From contig NZ_JACSQT010000004.1 in assembly GCF_014836495.1 (NCBI RefSeq), positions 124,001-188,000 of the forward strand: a stretch of DNA of 64,000 nt. The letters are read 5' to 3'. Position numbers and translations under genes: made by a program. Each line of letters starts with the position of its first letter. Positions within the stretch are counted from its first letter, which is position 1. The notes below the pieces were generated by a model. That model did not search any database, was not told the DNA's origin, and worked only from the letters and a program-made list of their open reading frames with translations. This DNA is from Cytobacillus stercorigallinarum. Lineage in GTDB: Bacteria > Bacillota > Bacilli > Bacillales > Cytobacillaceae. Below are positions 25,074 to 34,153 of this stretch, in pieces.

Positions 25074-26671
25074 CCCATTTCCTTCCTACTATGAAAGCTG
25101 TCATAGACTTTAAGTAAGCGAATCACCGCATACTCAACATCTGCCTTTTTCTGTTCCCCCATTAGTGCAATCTGAAACCAGTTTCTCTCTAGCAAATAGT
25201 TGCTTTCATAACTGACATAAATCCCTAACAGCTTCAATTGATCGCCAAACTCTCTCGAACTCATTTCTGTCTCTAATTGAACAGTCAAAATACCCGGAGA
25301 GTAATTTTCCCCACCTAACACGCTTAAGCCTGCCTCTACTAACTTTTGACGTACTAATTCATATAAATTATGACTGGCAAAATGATGATTCTCTATTGCT
25401 ACAGAAAGTGCATACAGTCCATTTGATGAATGTGTAAACGGAATACTCCCATTAGCATGATACACGCCAATATCAAGATATTTCGGTAATTGGTGATGAG
25501 GTTGTATTTGAGTTTGATGAAAAACCAGTGCTAATCCAGGATAAGAACCTAAACCCTTCCCACTAACTGCACTCGTGATATACACATTCTTTAGATGAAC
25601 CGGAACAATCCCTAGCGAACTGCAAGCATCTACACAAAGCTTCACATTATAGCGAAGACAGAGTTGTTCCAATTCTTCTAATGGAAAAAGATAACCTGTT
25701 GATGTTTCACAGTGTACAGTCCATATCCAGCCAATATCTCGATTGTTCCGTAAGACGTTCTCTACTTCGCTTATACCTACAGGTGTGTTCCATGGTTTCT
25801 CAACTGTCGTAAACGGTAATTTGAAACGCTTGCCATGCTCAATGAGTCGGTACCCAAATTCACCGTTTGCTAAGATGAGTCCCTTCTCATTTCCTATTGA
25901 TAAATGAGCAGCAACCATATCATTTGCCATTGTTCCTGTACCAACGGCTATCTCGACTTCATTAGCATTCGTTAATGCGCAAAGCTTCTTTTTCACCTGA
26001 CTCAACATGGAACTTACTTCATGAGAACGGTGAGATACTGGCTCTTTTCCCCACGCCTCCTTCACCTTATCCGCTATCGAAACGGGTCCAGGGAGGAAAT
26101 AAGTTCCATTCCCTTTCCTATTTCGCTTCAACATTTTTTGAAAAAGCTTAGATGCTGCCTCAAAACTTTCTTTTGTTAAATACATTGGTTGATATGGCGC
26201 TTCCTTTGTACCTACTAAAGGACCAAAAGGACGGAATCCAAGATGTTTATATAACTTTGTCTGTCTTAATGTCCCAGAGATGATAGCCATCGTATAATGC
26301 TCTTCAAGACAGAAATCAACTAATGCTTTGCTTAACTCGTAAAATACGCGACTCCCACGATAAGGTGTTTTGATAGATAATAACCGTATCTCACATAATG
26401 TTTCATTCTTTGGCAGGTACGAGTCTAATTGATCAAGCTTTTCGTCTAATGAAAATGGCCTCGTTCCTTTCACAGCAATCATCCCCACGACTTCATCGTC
26501 TTTTTTAGCGATAATATATGTATTGGTATCATGAAAGCGATCAACTAATATTCTCTGTTCATTCACTCTATGTTGCGGTATTTCCTCTACAAATGTTTCA
26601 TAGTTTAATTGATGAATCTGCTCCAGCTCAGACCTTTGATCTGCCCGTTTATAAACAATTGCTGTCATCAT
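25070..26671 (-). CDS. GNAT acyltransferase fused to class V aminotransferase
   Basis: A 533-residue two-domain protein. Residues 5-170 form a GNAT-type acyltransferase whose N-terminus (QLNYETFVEEIPQHR) and CEIRLLSI core recall N-acyl amino acid synthase/FeeM-like enzymes as much as plain acetyltransferases. Residues 190-520 are a fold-type I class V aminotransferase (AGAT/2-aminoethylphosphonate transaminase-like): YFLPGP, HRSHEVSSML, GTGTMANDMVA, cofactor aspartate D348 (CVDACSS) and Schiff-base lysine K372 (VSGKGLGSYPG). The start overlaps the plsY stop by 4 bases and the end overlaps the LtaS-like gene by 4. It may make and acylate an amino compound for a lipid or wall polymer; that is inference. 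Confidence 0.85.
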   Translation of the reverse strand: MMTAIVYKRADQRSELEQIHQLNYETFVEEIPQHRVNEQRILVDRFHDTNTYIIAKKDDEVVGMIAVKGTRPFSLDEKLDQLDSYLPKNETLCEIRLLSIKTPYRGSRVFYELSKALVDFCLEEHYTMAIISGTLRQTKLYKHLGFRPFGPLVGTKEAPYQPMYLTKESFEAASKLFQKMLKRNRKGNGTYFLPGPVSIADKVKEAWGKEPVSHRSHEVSSMLSQVKKKLCALTNANEVEIAVGTGTMANDMVAAHLSIGNEKGLILANGEFGYRLIEHGKRFKLPFTTVEKPWNTPVGISEVENVLRNNRDIGWIWTVHCETSTGYLFPLEELEQLCLRYNVKLCVDACSSLGIVPVHLKNVYITSAVSGKGLGSYPGLALVFHQTQIQPHHQLPKYLDIGVYHANGSIPFTHSSNGLYALSVAIENHHFASHNLYELVRQKLVEAGLSVLGGENYSPGILTVQLETEMSSREFGDQLKLLGIYVSYESNYLLERNWFQIALMGEQKKADVEYAVIRLLKVYDSFHSRKEMG

Positions 26672-27213
26672 TCCACTCCTCCACTTCTATGCAGCCTTAC
26701 AATAATGAACAGCATAAAAAAGTATGCCGCCGCTAACATCCAACTACTTTTTAACATGAATAGAATAGGCATGATAAAAAAACTAGTTAGTGTAGGTATA
26801 GTCAACTTCTTTGTGATGATATATAACAGAAAAATGAGTCCACCAACGATTAGTAAACCCTTTGGCAACAGTACCAATGAGGCAGCTAGATAGACAACGA
26901 TTCCCTTTCCCCCATGGAAATGTAATTGCACCGGCCAGATATGACCACATAAGATGGCTACCACAACGCAAGCGATCACTAGATTACTAGCTTCCCCCAA
27001 ATAAATGACTACTAATATCGGGAAAATGGTTTTGAGTGCATCAATTATTACGGTATACACAAATGCTCTTCTACCCATCACTCTACCAGCATTACGTGCA
27101 CCTGCATTACCACTTCCCTTTACTCTAATATCTTCACCATATAAAAATCGGCCAATATAATAGGCCCCATTGAAACAACCACAAGCATACGCAAAAAGAA
27201 CCCATAAAACCAA
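26668..27213 (-). CDS. plsY: Acyl-phosphate:glycerol-3-phosphate acyltransferase PlsY
   Basis: A 181-residue, seven-segment membrane enzyme that acylates glycerol-3-phosphate from acyl phosphate, the first step of phospholipid synthesis. The three PlsY loops are visible: GSGNAGARNAGR, a central GHIWPVQLHFHGGKG and a basic C-terminal RLHRSGG. The frame opens at TTG 27213 with a weak, distant GAGAGG site; an in-frame CTG 2 codons upstream is closer to it, so the start is uncertain. It heads the three-gene overlapping run to the LtaS-like gene. A housekeeping plsY is expected elsewhere, making this a probable second copy. Confidence 0.88.
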   Translation of the reverse strand: MVLWVLFAYACGCFNGAYYIGRFLYGEDIRVKGSGNAGARNAGRVMGRRAFVYTVIIDALKTIFPILVVIYLGEASNLVIACVVVAILCGHIWPVQLHFHGGKGIVVYLAASLVLLPKGLLIVGGLIFLLYIITKKLTIPTLTSFFIMPILFMLKSSWMLAAAYFFMLFIIVRLHRSGGVE

Positions 27214-27315
27214 ATTCAGGGAGGGTCACCTCTCTTTTTAACATAACTACATATACATCCTATCTTAACATTTTTATCCAATGTGTAGGAATGCCCTAAA
27301 TGTCATTTTTTACAT

Positions 27316-27359
27316 AAAAAAGGCTCAAGTTATCAATCATTTAGAGTCTCGAGCCTTTT
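27316..27359 (-). terminator. Terminator after the Rrf2 gene
   Basis: AAAGGCTCGAG and CTTGAGCCTTTTTT arms with an intervening loop on the minus strand. Confidence 0.8.
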
Positions 27360-27397
27360 GATGCTTTCTTTAAAGTTGTAGTCTATTTTCACTTAAT

Positions 27398-27823
27398 TTA
27401 ATCGACTGCTTCTTGAGATGCTTTCATTTGTTCAGCGATGTCACTAATGAAGGTTTGCTCTAGATGTTTCACCATTTGCTCTTCTGCTCTAAGCATTGCC
27501 TGCTCAATTAAACAGTCTTCATTATGTGGATGGTCGTGATCAAGTGAACAGTGAAACAGATGATTACTTCCTTCTATCGCTTGGATCACTTGTAAAAATG
27601 AAATATCTCCATTACGTTTAACTATACGGTAACCACCTTTTGCTCCAGGTGTGGATTCGATTAACCCCGCCTTTACTAGCTTTGTTAATATTTTTGATAA
27701 ATAAGTCGGCGAGAGATCTTGCACTTTTGCTAACACATCTACTCCGACAGATTCACCTTTTGGAGCCAAGTATAAGAACGCCATTGTGTGTAAACCATAA
27801 TTCGTCGCACTTGAATATTTCAT
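27398..27823 (-). CDS. Rrf2-family transcriptional regulator
   Basis: A 141-residue winged-helix regulator: MKYSSATNYGLHTMAFL, VDVLAKVQDLSPTYLSKILTKL recognition helix and GAKGGYRI wing. One CSLDHDHPHNEDC stretch gives two cysteines and several histidines near 95-105, so a metal or Fe-S cofactor is possible although the spacing differs from IscR. It is 18 bases downstream of the thioredoxin-reductase-like gene and probably controls that operon (CymR, NsrR and YwgB/SaiR-like proteins are relatives). Confidence 0.88.
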   Translation of the reverse strand: MKYSSATNYGLHTMAFLYLAPKGESVGVDVLAKVQDLSPTYLSKILTKLVKAGLIESTPGAKGGYRIVKRNGDISFLQVIQAIEGSNHLFHCSLDHDHPHNEDCLIEQAMLRAEEQMVKHLEQTFISDIAEQMKASQEAVD

Positions 27824-27841
27824 TTTTACTACTCCTTTTTT

Positions 27842-28741
27842 CTAAAAATCTTCGGCTAATAAATCACTTACGACAGCAATGCCCGCTTTACTTCCGTCAC
27901 TAGCCGCAAATATAAGTTGAGCCATTGGCATTGTCGAAGTGTCACCACTAGCATATAGACCTTCTATATTTGTCCTACCAAATTCGTCTGTGATAATACC
28001 ACCATTTTCATTCACTTTACAACCTATTATATCAGCTAAAGGAGAAGCTTGCTTTGACTTCATTCCAACAAACCCACCATTTCTTTCTATTCTTTCTCCA
28101 TTTGTAAAGACAACTTCTTGCAATTGTCCATCTTCACCATGTAAGTAAGCAATTTCATCCTCTAATACGCGGATTCCTTTCGAGGCTAACAATTCTTTTT
28201 CTTCCCCTGTTAAAATCTGTTTCCCATTAGAGCATACAATAATATCATCGCTCCAATTCGTCAGTAATTTCACCATATGGGTAATACCTTCCATTTCTGA
28301 TACAACCACAAGTTTTCTCTCCTGTAACTCCCAACCATCACAAAAAGGACAATGAAAAACACTTTTGCCATATAACTCTTTTAATCCTTTAATAGGAGGT
28401 AACTGATCCTTCACTCCCGTTGCTAAAATCACTTTTCTCGATTGCATAAAATTACCTGAGCTTGTCTTAATTAGGAAGATATTGTTTTCTTTTTTAAGCC
28501 CCGTCACCTTTTCGTTCTTTAATGAAATGCTTGGGTATTTCTGAAGATCTTCTTTTGCTAAACGCTTAAATTCAGCTGGTGCAATTCCATCTCGTGTAAT
28601 AAAACCATGTGATTCATGTGTAACACTATTCCTCGGTTTATCTTCATCAAAAAGCATAATATTTTTTCTTGCTCTCCCTAATACAAGTGCCGCATTCATC
28701 CCTGCTGGACCGCCACCAATAATCACACAATCTAACATCAT
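27842..28741 (-). CDS. Thioredoxin-reductase-like FAD/NAD(P)H oxidoreductase
   Basis: A 299-residue flavoprotein with FAD motif IIGGGPAGMNAALVLGRA, redox-active CPFC in FHCPFCDGWE near residue 130, and the C-terminal GLYASGDTST block. Such single CxxC proteins are related to thioredoxin, bacillithiol-disulfide and HcpE-like reductases; the true partner is unknown. GGAG 6 bases before ATG 28741 sets the start instead of an upstream TTG. It is in an operon with the Rrf2 regulator. Confidence 0.88.
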   Translation of the reverse strand: MMLDCVIIGGGPAGMNAALVLGRARKNIMLFDEDKPRNSVTHESHGFITRDGIAPAEFKRLAKEDLQKYPSISLKNEKVTGLKKENNIFLIKTSSGNFMQSRKVILATGVKDQLPPIKGLKELYGKSVFHCPFCDGWELQERKLVVVSEMEGITHMVKLLTNWSDDIIVCSNGKQILTGEEKELLASKGIRVLEDEIAYLHGEDGQLQEVVFTNGERIERNGGFVGMKSKQASPLADIIGCKVNENGGIITDEFGRTNIEGLYASGDTSTMPMAQLIFAASDGSKAGIAVVSDLLAEDF

Positions 28742-28913
28742 ATCACTCTCCAATATAAATATATTATAGACCCTTAATATCTATAATAGAGAGTATAACA
28801 ATTAAAAACAAGGAAAACAACTCGCACTTGGGAGTAAAGCGGTTTTACTAGGTAACAAACAATTTCAGCTGTTAGTGATATACACTCGTTATTTGTACTT
28901 TGGTTCATAATAA

Positions 28914-28938
28914 AAGTGCTCACCAGAAGATGAGCACT
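28914..28938 (-). terminator. Terminator after the first PepSY gene
   Basis: AGTGCTCA and TGAGCACT arms around an 8-base loop, followed by TTTATTAT on the minus strand. Confidence 0.75.
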
Positions 28939-28955
28939 CTCTTATAAATTTTTCA

Positions 28956-29519
28956 TTAATCATCTAGTTCAACTTCTAGTACTTTACCAGTTAAAGCATC
29001 AATTTTTATTTCTGCTTCTTGTTTGCCTTCTAATTCAATATCGTAAATAAGTGTCCCATGATCGTCATCAAGTTGCAGCTCATTGAACTTTCCGTCTGCT
29101 TCTTTTTCAGCTAATTGAATGGCTTCATTTGCAGAGAATAGCTTTTGATCCAGTGTAATTTCTTCGTCCTGGTCATCTTCTTTCTCTAATTTTACTTTAA
29201 ACACTTCACCAGTTTTTGCATTTAACTCTACATCTGTTTCAGTACCATTCCCTTGTAGCTCAACATGATATACGAGATTTCCTCTTTCCCACTCTAATTC
29301 AACATCAGTTACGTTTCCTTTCCCTTCCTCTTGTGCTATCTTGATTGCTTCTTCAATTGAAAGGATTTCTTCATTTGTATTACTTGTTTGTTTTTGTTTC
29401 ACTTCTTCACCAGTTGTTACCGTTGCTTTTGGGGTATCATCATTGGCAAATGCGGTTGCGGCATAAACGCCTCCTAATGTAATAGCTCCTGCTAATAAAC
29501 CTACTCCTACTTTTTTCAT
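28956..29519 (-). CDS. Secreted or membrane-anchored protein with two PepSY domains
   Basis: A 187-residue protein with an N-terminal signal or anchor (KKVGVGLLAGAITLGGVYAATAFA) and two PepSY repeats, about 55-110 and 125-185, each with an EEAIKIAQ or NEAIQLAEKEA helix and a V(Y/F)xVELxGxGTETDV-type strand. It is very acidic. PepSY domains are linked to protease inhibition or to sensing at the cell surface. It follows the PepSY/kinase/regulator genes with a 106-base gap that looks AT-rich, so it may have its own promoter controlled by the adjacent system. Confidence 0.88.
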   Translation of the reverse strand: MKKVGVGLLAGAITLGGVYAATAFANDDTPKATVTTGEEVKQKQTSNTNEEILSIEEAIKIAQEEGKGNVTDVELEWERGNLVYHVELQGNGTETDVELNAKTGEVFKVKLEKEDDQDEEITLDQKLFSANEAIQLAEKEADGKFNELQLDDDHGTLIYDIELEGKQEAEIKIDALTGKVLEVELDD

Positions 29520-29625
29520 TTTAATTTCCTCCTATTTGTTATGTCTATACTGTTATATTAAACAGCTATCATGAGAGAAGATTGTGAGGAAGATTAAAAT
29601 AAGATTAAAATTCAACTATATTTTA

Positions 29626-30306
29626 TTAATCCCAAGTCACAGTTGATTCACCTGTAATAGCATTCACTTCAACTATAGCCTCTTTTTCATCATTGGTTTC
29701 AATTTCGATAAGATAAAAAACATGATCGTCTGCATTTTCCAAGTCGACATCATCCACTTCGCCTTGAACAGCTTGGAGAGCGATTTCTATCGCTTCCTCT
29801 TCTGTCAAAATAGTATTTCTTGGAGGCTGTTCATTGGCTAGCTCATTTGAAAGAACCTTCCCAGTTACTGCATGTAAGGTGATTTCACGTGCTTCGCCGT
29901 CTTTAACCACTTGAGCGACAAATACTTCTTCGCCAGACTTTTCTTTTAAGTTGACTGAATCAATTTCCCCTAAAGAAGCAGTTTGCACCAACTCCTTGAC
30001 TTCTTGTTCCGTTAAACGTTGCTTTTCTCCTCCTATTCTTGACATTTCTTCTATTTCACCACTTGTACGATTAATGTGTAGTTGGTACATTTGCCCTGCA
30101 CGATCGAAAGAAACGATAAATTCTTTGCCCTTATTCTCTGTTTCTTGGATAACGCCTCCATATCGTTCCTCCACTATCTGTTTTACCTCGCTCTCAGCTA
30201 ATTCATCCGGTGTCAATACAAACTGTTTGAGCAAGAGCCAGACAATAATGATCATAATGAAAAAAACCAGAATAAATCCTAAGCTACTAATCACCTTCTT
30301 CTTCAT
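29626..30306 (-). CDS. Membrane-anchored PepSY protein (YkoI/YpeB-like)
   Basis: A 226-residue protein with one N-terminal transmembrane helix (about 7-28) and three PepSY-like segments outside. The start at 30306 has AGGAG upstream and lies just beyond the kinase stop; an earlier in-frame GTG/ATG-type start would lie inside the kinase gene. The gene order regulator - kinase - PepSY matches B. subtilis ykoG-ykoH-ykoI, in which the PepSY protein belongs to the same unit. Confidence 0.85.
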   Translation of the reverse strand: MKKKVISSLGFILVFFIMIIIVWLLLKQFVLTPDELAESEVKQIVEERYGGVIQETENKGKEFIVSFDRAGQMYQLHINRTSGEIEEMSRIGGEKQRLTEQEVKELVQTASLGEIDSVNLKEKSGEEVFVAQVVKDGEAREITLHAVTGKVLSNELANEQPPRNTILTEEEAIEIALQAVQGEVDDVDLENADDHVFYLIEIETNDEKEAIVEVNAITGESTVTWD

Positions 30307-30313
30307 TTTCTCA

Positions 30314-31666
30314 TCACTCCTGACTTCGCCCTTTATCAAAAAGTATTTTCACTTTCGTCCCTATCCCTAATTCACTTTGAAGCATTAACTGAACATCAAT
30401 CGCTCCTGAGATTTCTTTTGCCAAAGATAAACCTAGCCCACTACCATTTTTCCCTCGCTTCCTTGCAGGATCTACTTGGTAAAAGCGATCAAACACTCTC
30501 GCCTGATCAGCTTTAGAAATACCAACTCCTGTATCAATCACTTCAATAAATGTTTGCTCATTTGCCTTACCGATAACAATTTCAATCTCATTCTCACTAT
30601 ATTTCCTAGCGTTATCTAATAAGATAAATAATAGTTGCTTAAGCTTCTGTTCATCAGAAGTGACCGTCATTTCTTTTAAACCAGATATTATAATATGCCG
30701 CTGATACGCCCTCTCGAATGAACGGCTAACTTCAGAAAGGAACGGGGAGAGCGCAATCTCTTGTTTTTGTACATTCCATTCTTCGTTATTCTTTGCCAAT
30801 AGAAGCAATTGTTCAGTTAGTTCTCGCATCCTTATTGCCTCTGAGTGGATAGCTTCAACAGACTCATCAACTAAATCCTTATCTTGGTACCCACGTCTTT
30901 TAAGCAAATTAGCATAACTCTCTATGATTGTTAATGGTGTTTTTAATTCATGAGAAGCATTAGCAATAAATTGCTTTTGTTTCTCATCATTCTCCTCAAG
31001 CAGTGTAATCATATGATTGAAGGTTTCACCCATTTCCCTCAATTCTATGTCTGCATTTCGATGGAGCTTCAACTGTTTAAATTGCCCACTATTTCTAATT
31101 TCCCTCATTGTTGCCGTTAAGGAAAGAATAGGCGTAATAATCACATTGCCGACAAACCTACTAGAAAGGAATACAGGGATTGTTGCAACTAGTGTTACGA
31201 TAATGAGAACGGTCTTTAATATATTTAAATTTTGAAAACTTGCTTCAATATCTCTTCCTATTTGTAAGTTTGCCACTTCTCCACTAGGTAAAATCATTGG
31301 CGTTGAACTAATAACGATATGGTTGTTCTTAAGGATTTCTGTCTTATCACTTGCTCCAAACTGAAAAGCCAGCTGATCTACCTTTTCATTATCCATCGAG
31401 GTTGTTGTCGTTGCTTCTCCATTTTCATGAATGATTCTTATAAACCCATCAACCGGTACATATGCCCGTAATAAGCTGCCTTGAGGGAGAGTGCCCAAGG
31501 ATTGATGGAACTCAGTTAAAACTTTATTTAGTTCATCTTTTGCCTGTGCCTTCTCACCTTCTAGCGTAATTGATTGAAAGATAAAGTATATTGTTAAGTT
31601 CATTACAATGAGTAAAACAATAAATAAGACCGCAGTATATAAATGAATTCTATTTTTGATTTTCAT
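30314..31666 (-). CDS. Sensor histidine kinase (YkoH/ArlS-like)
   Basis: A 450-residue two-segment membrane kinase. Helices lie near 12-33 and 155-172 with an extracellular sensor between them. HAMP spans about 175-230, the H box is FIANASHELKTPLTIIESYA, and N box LLFILLDNARKYS and G boxes VIDTGVGISKADQARVF and GSGLGLSLAKEI are intact. It overlaps the response regulator gene by 4 bases (ATGA). It is likely regulated with, and reporting to, the adjacent PepSY proteins; the signal is unknown. Confidence 0.93.
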   Translation of the reverse strand: MKIKNRIHLYTAVLFIVLLIVMNLTIYFIFQSITLEGEKAQAKDELNKVLTEFHQSLGTLPQGSLLRAYVPVDGFIRIIHENGEATTTTSMDNEKVDQLAFQFGASDKTEILKNNHIVISSTPMILPSGEVANLQIGRDIEASFQNLNILKTVLIIVTLVATIPVFLSSRFVGNVIITPILSLTATMREIRNSGQFKQLKLHRNADIELREMGETFNHMITLLEENDEKQKQFIANASHELKTPLTIIESYANLLKRRGYQDKDLVDESVEAIHSEAIRMRELTEQLLLLAKNNEEWNVQKQEIALSPFLSEVSRSFERAYQRHIIISGLKEMTVTSDEQKLKQLLFILLDNARKYSENEIEIVIGKANEQTFIEVIDTGVGISKADQARVFDRFYQVDPARKRGKNGSGLGLSLAKEISGAIDVQLMLQSELGIGTKVKILFDKGRSQE

Positions 31667-32358
31667 GTTGGTTGCCTGAGGGTATAGCCTACACCTCTTA
31701 CTGTTTGAATCAGCGGTTTCACATCATTAGATACTTCTAACTTCCTTCTTAAATAACGAATATACACATCGACCACATTCGTATCACCACTGTAATCGTA
31801 CCCCCACACTTTAGACAATATTTGGTCTCGTGTCAGCACTTGGCGTTCATTCTCAACTAAATAAAGCAACAGATCGAATTCCTTAGCAGTCAACTCAATC
31901 GCTTGTTCTCCTCGCATGACTTCTCTCGTCTGCTCATTCATTTTTAAATCGCTACAAGTTAACCATTTCCCCCCTTCTTCCTTACCTCCTTTTTGTTTCA
32001 ATCGCAAAGCTGCTCTCACTCGTGCTAGTAACTCTTCTATTTGAAAAGGCTTTGTGACATAGTCATTCGCCCCAAAATCAAGTCCTGTTACTTTATCTTC
32101 TACTGCCCCTTTAGCCGTTAGTAATATAACCGGTGTAACCGTGTCATTCCCTCTAATTCTACGTAGAATTTCCATCCCACTTAAACCTGGCAACATCACA
32201 TCTAAGAGGATAAGATCCCACTCTTTTTCTCGGTATTGATGCATCGCCTCCATGCCATCATACACCTTTGTCACTTGATAACCTTCATACGTTAATTCAA
32301 GCTCTAATAAGCGCGCAATTTTTTCCTCATCCTCAACAATCAAAATCTCCTCTGCCAT
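31663..32358 (-). CDS. OmpR-family response regulator (YkoG-like)
   Basis: A 231-residue regulator. The receiver has IVEDEEKIARLLE, phosphorylated aspartate in DLILLDVMLPGLSG and VILLTAKG. The winged helix C-terminal domain has ELTAKEFDLLLYLVEN and TNVVDVYIRYLRRKLE. AGGAGG 8 bases upstream. It is the first gene of a regulator - kinase - PepSY operon. Confidence 0.94.
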   Translation of the reverse strand: MAEEILIVEDEEKIARLLELELTYEGYQVTKVYDGMEAMHQYREKEWDLILLDVMLPGLSGMEILRRIRGNDTVTPVILLTAKGAVEDKVTGLDFGANDYVTKPFQIEELLARVRAALRLKQKGGKEEGGKWLTCSDLKMNEQTREVMRGEQAIELTAKEFDLLLYLVENERQVLTRDQILSKVWGYDYSGDTNVVDVYIRYLRRKLEVSNDVKPLIQTVRGVGYTLRQPT

Positions 32359-32430
32359 CCACCACTCCTCCTTTTACAGTTATTATTAGCTTACCAAAAG
32401 AACATTAAAAACAAATTAAAATTTCCAATA

Positions 32431-32459
32431 AAAAAAACCTCCTTTTTGTGGGAGGCCTT
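32431..32459 (-). terminator. Terminator after the DUF1835 gene
   Basis: GGCCTCC and GGAGG arms with a short loop, followed by a run of T on the minus strand. Confidence 0.75.
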
Positions 32460-32460
32460 A

Positions 32461-33477
32461 TCATTTTGATGATTCTTTGGGCTTGAGGCGTACACTATAA
32501 TATCTCATTGCCCTCGGCACACCCTTCAATTCAAAAATACCTAATAACGCTAGCGTTCTCAAACGATATTCAATAAACAGATCTTCAATAGGTTGGTCTA
32601 GGTGCCCGATGACCTCACCAATTAGGCGGGCAGACTTTATAAAATCATTTCCCTTTTGAAGTTCTCTTGCCTTAGCAATAATCATCTCATCAAAATAGTT
32701 TTCACTGATAGAAGTCAACCGTCCTTCTTTCCATATCCTTAAAAAGACGTCCTTCGATTGAGCAAGCGTAACCCACTGTTGTACCCATTTTTGACGTTCA
32801 TCAATAGATAAACAGAAATACTTCTCGCCATTTTTTATATATTCCACCCACTGCTCGGGCGTAAGCTCACCCGTATGTAAAATATCTTGACGTGTTAACC
32901 TTTTCTGGCGCTCCTGATCTAAACCTATATATATTTGATTGCTTGTCTCCCGTAATAAATAGACTGCATAGGCTGCTCCTGCCTGTTCATGCGCATTTTC
33001 GCATCCCCAAATAAAAATTTTACATTGTTCAGGAAATGCCTGTAACTTCATCAAACTTTCTTCTATACGTGGAATATAGTCAAAAATAAATTCATCCTCT
33101 AAATTAATATGTTCAAGCAACCAATCCCTACGCTTCTCAAGACCCTCTAATTGATGCAATTGCCATAATGGCCCTATCGAAAAATTAATCGGAATCGTAA
33201 TGACTATATCATTTATCTTTAATTCCTTTATTGCTTGTTTTAAACTCCCCGCACTCGAATCGCTGAAAACAATATGGATATTCCCTCCTTGAAGAGGAGG
33301 AATAGCCTTATCAAAGGTTAACACTGCTTGATAAATGTCATTCATGCTAGTCATATAATCCTCTTTAGGGTAGTTTCCCGATTGAAGCATTTCAGTACGT
33401 AATAACATTTGTAATAGTATAGACCTTGCCTCATGTTCCGATAATTTATCTACTTGTCGTTTAATCTGCAAAGGCAA
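32461..33477 (-). CDS. DUF1835/DUF3658 domain protein
   Basis: A 338-residue soluble protein. The part from about 65 to 190 has the DUF1835 pattern (NIHIVFSDSSAGSLKQAIKE, then WLLEHIN and IFIWGCENAHEQAGAAYAVYLL) and the C-terminal half has DUF3658. The function of this common Bacillus family is unknown. TTG start with AGGGAG 5 bases upstream. It is 9 bases downstream of a GNAT gene and probably co-transcribed. Confidence 0.85.
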   Translation of the reverse strand: MPLQIKRQVDKLSEHEARSILLQMLLRTEMLQSGNYPKEDYMTSMNDIYQAVLTFDKAIPPLQGGNIHIVFSDSSAGSLKQAIKELKINDIVITIPINFSIGPLWQLHQLEGLEKRRDWLLEHINLEDEFIFDYIPRIEESLMKLQAFPEQCKIFIWGCENAHEQAGAAYAVYLLRETSNQIYIGLDQERQKRLTRQDILHTGELTPEQWVEYIKNGEKYFCLSIDERQKWVQQWVTLAQSKDVFLRIWKEGRLTSISENYFDEMIIAKARELQKGNDFIKSARLIGEVIGHLDQPIEDLFIEYRLRTLALLGIFELKGVPRAMRYYSVRLKPKESSK

Positions 33478-33486
33478 ACACTCTCC

Positions 33487-33960
33487 CTATTCACTTTTAT
33501 AACAATCAAAAACCATGCTCATAAACTCATATGTACTTCCGTTCGTTTCTTGTATATATATGTGGCTCGTGTGAAACCCCATTCGTTTATACAGTTTAAT
33601 GGCCCTTTTGTTGAAAGTAGCTACAGATAATGTCAACTGTTTAGGTTCATAAGTCTTTCTTAAAAAGCTCATCGCCGCCTTTAAGAAAGTTACTCCTTTT
33701 CCTTGACCAGTTAAGTCCGGTCGCATTCCAAGACCTATATCCACTGTGTCACCTTTGTGCTCAATCATCAAAAAGCCGATAAGCTCTTCTCCATCTTTGA
33801 CAGAAAAAACAAACTCTCCCCGTTCTTTGTCATCCAAAAATGCTGCTAAATCCTCCTCATCTTCCTCCATATTATAAAAATCATAGGGGGCATCATACAG
33901 CCAAGTAAAAGCAATTTGTTCAGCTTCTTGTTGCGCCATTCTATTAAATTGAAACGGCAT
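33487..33960 (-). CDS. GNAT family N-acetyltransferase
   Basis: A 157-residue acetyltransferase with acetyl-CoA binding motif RPDLTGQGKGVTFLKAA and the RimI-like LSVATFNKRAIKLYKRMGF. Substrate unknown. AGGAGG lies close before ATG. It is transcribed with the DUF1835 gene. Confidence 0.88.
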   Translation of the reverse strand: MPFQFNRMAQQEAEQIAFTWLYDAPYDFYNMEEDEEDLAAFLDDKERGEFVFSVKDGEELIGFLMIEHKGDTVDIGLGMRPDLTGQGKGVTFLKAAMSFLRKTYEPKQLTLSVATFNKRAIKLYKRMGFHTSHIYIQETNGSTYEFMSMVFDCYKSE

Positions 33961-34095
33961 ATAGACTCCTCCTTATTTAGAAAATTATACCATATTTTTC
34001 TTGTATAAAACGCAATTGGAAAACATAAAATGATCAATTAGAGAAGGAGGTATTTCCTAAGGTTAGGTAGCCAAAATCGACTATTGATCGCAAAC

Positions 34096-34130
34096 AAAAA
34101 AAAATACCACAGAATTAAATTCTGTGGCAT
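34096..34130 (-). terminator. Terminator of the dicarboxylate symporter gene
   Basis: CCACAGAATT and AATTCTGTGG arms followed by a run of T residues on the minus strand. Confidence 0.88.
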
Positions 34131-34153
34131 GCAATTTCAATCTATAATCACTT

